A stretch of 9,270 nucleotides of DNA, taken from positions 1-9,270 of the forward strand of contig CAMKNF010000073.1 in NCBI GenBank assembly GCA_946414115.1. Direction: 5' to 3'. Below are positions 6,511 through 9,270 of the stretch, piece after piece (position 1 is the first letter of the stretch; every line of letters begins with the position of its first letter). A program made the position numbers and the translations under genes. A model generated the notes under the pieces. That model was not told the DNA's origin. It saw only the letters and a program-made list of their open reading frames with translations, and made no database searches. Origin of the DNA: an uncultured Ruminococcus sp. Lineage in GTDB: Bacteria; Bacillota; Clostridia; Oscillospirales; Acutalibacteraceae.

Positions 6511-6573
6511 AATTTGCCCTCTCAATCATCTAAGAATTATCAATGGATAATAATCTCCATAATCAGAGTAAGA

Positions 6574-7329
6574 TTAAGCTTGCTCCTTATTTTTGCCCTT
6601 GCGTTGCTTATGTTTAGGTCTATTCTTCTTTTGCTTCTCAATAGCACGACCTTTAAGCTTTAGACCACGATTAGGATTATTATATGGGCTTTCTATATTA
6701 TCTACAGTTGAAACAACCAAGCTTTCACGTTTATCAATGTGATTGCTCCAATCTTCTTCATATGCTATTTCCAAGGCAGGAGTGAGCATAACTGCTCTAA
6801 CATTTACCAGCTCAAAGCCTATAGTGTCAAAAAGCACCAAGATATGGTGTCTGACAATTTCTGCATTTCCTCTAAGATCGCTAAGCAGGATTTGGATTTT
6901 TTCCTGCATCTTATTTTCATCATCAAATTCATGCGAAATAATCGATAGTTGTTCATATGGTGATGTTAGGTCAGAATTAAAGTGTTTTGTCAGCATATCA
7001 AGGTAGTGCATATTTTTCCTTTTCCTTTGTGCCTTAACTAAATCAGAAAAGCGTTTTTCTCTCATAAATGTTACAACATATTGCGTGTGTTTTTCAAACA
7101 CAACAAGCATTTCCCATGGACCTCTTGATGCTTTGCCAACTGAACAATCTTGCGTGTTAAGTAATTTTATTAGATTGCGATTTATTAAGTCCCAGATTCT
7201 TGCAGGTATACTGTTCTTTGTTTGGATTTTACTTTTTGCAATATCTTCAAGAATATCATCGCATACAGCTTCTTGAATAGCTATAACCATATTTTTTGCA
7301 ATATCTTCAGGTATTTTACTTTTATTCAC
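6574..7329 (-). CDS. Protein of unknown function paired with the ImmA/IrrE regulator (possibly DUF5986 family)
   Basis: Taken as 251 aa from a GTG at 7329: VNKSKIPEDIAKNMVIAIQE. The frame extends to an ATG at 7443, but a perfect promoter (TTGACA/TATAAT) sits inside that extension. A seven-base ribosome site, GGAGGTG, ends 10 nt before the GTG, while the ATG at 7443 has none. No catalytic motif is recognised. Central blocks RGPWEM (69-74) and TFMREKRF (87-94) recall, from memory and unsearched, the DUF5986 family, which I associate with XRE/ImmA-type genes. A mixed helical region follows. The last 29 residues (223-251) are strongly basic (for example RPKHKQRKGKNKEQ), suggesting nucleic-acid binding. 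There is no signal peptide or membrane segment. As the promoter-proximal gene of a two-gene unit with an HTH-peptidase partner, it could be a toxin, a defence effector or the peptidase substrate. Function unknown. Confidence 0.8.
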   Translation of the reverse strand: MNKSKIPEDIAKNMVIAIQEAVCDDILEDIAKSKIQTKNSIPARIWDLINRNLIKLLNTQDCSVGKASRGPWEMLVVFEKHTQYVVTFMREKRFSDLVKAQRKRKNMHYLDMLTKHFNSDLTSPYEQLSIISHEFDDENKMQEKIQILLSDLRGNAEIVRHHILVLFDTIGFELVNVRAVMLTPALEIAYEEDWSNHIDKRESLVVSTVDNIESPYNNPNRGLKLKGRAIEKQKKNRPKHKQRKGKNKEQA

Positions 7330-7339
7330 GTGTACAACA

Positions 7340-7346
7340 CACCTCC
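7340..7346 (-). promoter_or_regulatory. Ribosome binding site that fixes the GTG start
   Basis: GGAGGTG on the minus strand (CACCTCC on plus) matches seven bases of the 16S anti-Shine-Dalgarno. It lies 10 nt before the GTG at 7329. No comparable site precedes the longer ATG start at 7443. Confidence 0.75.
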
Positions 7347-7362
7347 AAATATCGATGACATT

Positions 7363-7391
7363 ATTATAGGCGTTTTTGAAAATTTTGTCAA
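7363..7391 (-). promoter_or_regulatory. Consensus sigma-A promoter of the minus-strand two-gene unit
   Basis: On the minus strand: -35 TTGACA (7391-7386), exactly 17 bp, then -10 TATAAT (7368-7363), both perfect consensus. Predicted transcript start near 7356 gives a leader of about 27 nt with GGAGGTG and then GTG at 7329. Such strength suggests that repression, perhaps by the XRE-type partner, is needed. Confidence 0.85.
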
Positions 7392-7438
7392 TAGCGAGAT
7401 TTATTAAAAAGGTGTTTTGTAACATTTCAGTGTGATTT

Positions 7439-7468
7439 ATCATAAATAAATCAATTAGATAATGTCAA
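7439..7468 (-). promoter_or_regulatory. Possible second, upstream promoter
   Basis: On the minus strand: -35 TTGACA (7468-7463), an 18-bp spacer, and -10 TATGAT (7444-7439, one mismatch). It would transcribe the same two-gene unit from further upstream. It overlaps the edge of the LRR remnant, so its -35 box may come from former coding sequence. Confidence 0.4.
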
Positions 7469-8074
7469 GGACGGCATTAATACTGCTGTCAAAGTCTTTA
7501 TATACGGTAATAATCTGAGTTAATTTTTCTGTCTTATGTTAAGAAAACAATAGACGATTTAGCAATATTAGGATATAGTGGAACGGAAGCAGAAAGATAT
7601 GCAATTGCTTGCAATATTCCTTTTGTTGATTTAGATAAAACTAAAACAGATTCTAATACAGGTGTTTCAGTTGTTACTGAATTAAATTTCGATTTATCTG
7701 TAATTCAGCTAACCGACACCCAAAGCATTACCACTGCCAATAAAGCACTTGGAACAAAGGTAACTCTAAGTAATCTTTATGATATTTCACTTATGAAAGA
7801 CGGAGAGCCAGTTCAACCAGACGGAACAGCAACAGTAAAAATTCCTTGTGAAAATAAAAATGCAAAAATTTACCGCATTGAGGACAACGGCACAGCAACT
7901 GATATGAATGCTGTTTACGATAACGGCTATATGGTATTTTCAACCGAACATTTCAGCCTTTATGCTTTAGTTGTTCCAAACGATAACGTTTTCGGTGATG
8001 TAAACGGTGACGGCGTAGTAAACGCAAAAGACCGTATGTTGATTACAGATGAATTTTTCGTGGTACAGCGTTGA
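7458..8074 (+). pseudogene. Remnant of BspA-like LRR / dockerin surface protein
   Basis: C-terminal fragment of a secreted protein. One frame gives VKDGINTAVKVFIYGNNL and stops at 7521. A second frame, open from about 7517 to 8074, gives the end of a BspA-like leucine-rich repeat (LAILGYSGTEAERYA, then NIPFVDL), a beta-rich domain with YDISLMKDGEPVQPDG and VFSTEHFSLYALV, and the first half of a type I dockerin, GDVNGDGVVNAKDRMLIT (7994-8047), with calcium-loop Asp/Asn residues. After that the reading changes abruptly and stops (TGA at 8072). No ATG, GTG or TTG start with a ribosome site exists before 7793 in this frame. So the gene lacks its 5' part (signal peptide, LRR array), has a frameshift near 7515, and has lost the second dockerin repeat. 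This is probably host chromosomal DNA damaged at the edge of the mobile element. Confidence 0.75.
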
Positions 8075-9270
8075 GGGCAAAGCAGTAAGATTTAAGTACG
8101 GCACAACAGAAGCTTGTGAAAACATTGCGACAATTTCACAGAGCGGTGCGCAGACAGGCTACAAATCAAACAAGGTAACACTTAAAAACCTTGAGCCTGA
8201 CACAACCTATTTTTACAAGGTTGACGACAAGGACGTTGAAACCTTTACAACAAAGGATTCAAAAAGCTTTTCATTTATATTTGTAGGTGACCCGCAGATT
8301 GGCTCTTCAAATTCCGAAAAAGCAAAAAAGCCGGAGGATATTGCAAAGGACACCTTTAAAAAGGCACAGTATGATTCCGTTGCAAGCGACTCCTTTAACT
8401 GGGCAAATACGCTTAATCAGGCATTTGCAAAGACAAACAGCAACGCAAGCTTTGTGCTTTCGGCAGGCGACCAGATTCAGACAAATGCGAAAAAGGTTAA
8501 GGACAACACCGTAAGCGAAATTGAATATGCAGGATATTTAAGCCCCGATATTCTTAAATCACTTCCCGTTGCAACATCAGTAGGCAACCACGATGCCGAC
8601 AACGCAAACTATCTGTATCATTTCAATATCCCGAATATGAGCACTCTCGGTGCTAATGATTACGTAGGCGGTGACTACAGCTTTACATACGGCGACGCAT
8701 TGTTTATGATGCTCAACACTCAGGATACAGACAACGCCGAGCACGGTCAGTTTATCAAAGAAACCGTAGAGGCTAATCCCGATGCAAAGTGGAAGATTGT
8801 TACACTCCATCAGGATATATACGGTTCAGCCGAGCATTCAAACGAGCCTGAAATTGTTAATCTCAGATATGCGCTTGTTCCTTATTTTGAGGAGTACGGC
8901 ATTGACGTTGTTCTGTCAGGTCACGACCACGCTTATTCACGCTCACAGATTTTAAAGGGCGGTTCAAAGGAAATTACATATACGGACGATGAATTTGACG
9001 CACAGCTTGAAAAGGATATTGATGTGGGTGACAGCAAGGAACAGATTACAGTTGCTCCCGGAAATATTTCCGATGATACAACCGATGAGAGCGAAAAGGC
9101 TTATCTTGAATATCTCAATACAATTATGGACAGCGAAGCAGTAGTTGAGGCTGCAAAGGATGTAGATGTGGCAGTTAATCCCGACGGTATTCTCTATATG
9201 ACAGCCAACAGCTCGTCCGGCTCAAAATATTATGACCTTGTTGCCCGTCAGCAGACATATATTGCTTCAC
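8049..9270 (+). CDS. Metallophosphoesterase, purple-acid-phosphatase-like; 5' truncated, runs off right edge
   Basis: The frame is open from ATG 8049 to the window end (407 codons, no stop). Residues 1-70 look like a purple-acid-phosphatase N-terminal fibronectin-like domain (MNFSWYSVEGKAVRFKYGTT, then VTLKNLEPDTTYFYKV). The calcineurin-like phosphoesterase core follows: DPQ (81-83), GDQ (140-142), GNHD (179-182), H254 in TLHQD and GHDH (291-294), all metal-ligand positions present. It would hydrolyse phosphate esters outside the cell. However, the ATG corresponds to the middle of the domain's first strand in this family, no signal peptide precedes it, no ribosome site is visible, and a stop (TGA 8040) lies just upstream in frame. 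The natural 5' end therefore appears lost, and the gene is probably non-functional or unsecreted. The region before 8049 belongs to a dockerin in another frame. Confidence 0.82.
   Translation, partial: MNFSWYSVEGKAVRFKYGTTEACENIATISQSGAQTGYKSNKVTLKNLEPDTTYFYKVDDKDVETFTTKDSKSFSFIFVGDPQIGSSNSEKAKKPEDIAKDTFKKAQYDSVASDSFNWANTLNQAFAKTNSNASFVLSAGDQIQTNAKKVKDNTVSEIEYAGYLSPDILKSLPVATSVGNHDADNANYLYHFNIPNMSTLGANDYVGGDYSFTYGDALFMMLNTQDTDNAEHGQFIKETVEANPDAKWKIVTLHQDIYGSAEHSNEPEIVNLRYALVPYFEEYGIDVVLSGHDHAYSRSQILKGGSKEITYTDDEFDAQLEKDIDVGDSKEQITVAPGNISDDTTDESEKAYLEYLNTIMDSEAVVEAAKDVDVAVNPDGILYMTANSSSGSKYYDLVARQQTYIAS

Noticed and set aside
6739..7407. Several plus-strand open frames of 61-87 residues
   Set aside because: All are antisense shadows of the unknown minus-strand gene, with no ribosome sites.
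7793..8074. Independent 93-residue gene starting at ATG 7793
   Set aside because: The same frame continues upstream with recognisable LRR and domain sequence and there is no ribosome site; it is the tail of a broken gene.
8287..8514. 75-residue plus-strand frame and a 77-residue minus frame at 8577-8810
   Set aside because: Out-of-frame shadows of the metallophosphoesterase, which has intact metal-binding motifs in its own frame.
1..9270. tRNA, rRNA or IS transposase
   Set aside because: No cloverleaf, rRNA-like stretch or transposase motif was seen; the primase 3' end showed no att-like tRNA fragment.

Overview
The window looks like DNA from an anaerobic, low-to-moderate G+C gut Firmicute of the Oscillospiraceae/Ruminococcus type. 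This is an inference from three things: AT-leaning codons with strong AGGAGG-type ribosome sites, a BspA-like leucine-rich-repeat/dockerin protein remnant, and a secreted purple-acid-phosphatase-like metallophosphoesterase at the right end. The left three quarters look like part of an integrated mobile element (a phage satellite, integrated plasmid or similar). The right quarter looks like host chromosome.

Region by region. (1) 1-1395: C-terminal part of a P4/D5-type primase-helicase that enters from the left edge. (2) 1396-1686: directly after its stop codon, a putative replication origin made of 12 short iterons of TTTACACGC type. Six point right and six point left, arranged 3 + gap + 3 on each side of a core of about 94 bp that is about 81% A+T. 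(3) 1687-2378: no convincing gene, but a second repeat family (ATGTCATACG), two inverted-repeat structures and two marginal micro-ORFs. (4) 2379-5193: a GATC-type restriction-modification operon with its own promoter and terminator. It encodes an N-terminal HTH fused to a Dam/DpnM-like adenine methylase, a DpnII/MboI-family endonuclease, and a second small methylase of unusual motif order. (5) 5350-7391: a convergent two-gene unit on the minus strand. The promoter-proximal gene encodes a 251-aa protein of uncertain function with a basic tail (possibly the DUF5986 family). It is followed by an XRE-HTH/ImmA-IrrE-type zinc peptidase regulator. (6) about 7458-9270: chromosomal remnants, with the end of an LRR/dockerin surface protein (frameshifted and truncated) abutting, out of frame, a metallophosphoesterase that has lost its N-terminus and runs off the right edge.

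How the parts fit: primase-helicase plus adjacent iteron origin form a replication module. The restriction-modification operon and the peptidase-regulator pair form an accessory cargo consistent with defence, stabilisation or toxin-antitoxin function. GATC, the expected target of the restriction system, occurs only six times in the window by hand count, four of them inside the methylase and endonuclease genes. The strongest leads are the mirror-symmetric iteron origin, the DpnII-like operon with a non-DpnA second methylase and an HTH-fused Dam, and the uncharacterised partner of the ImmA/IrrE regulator.
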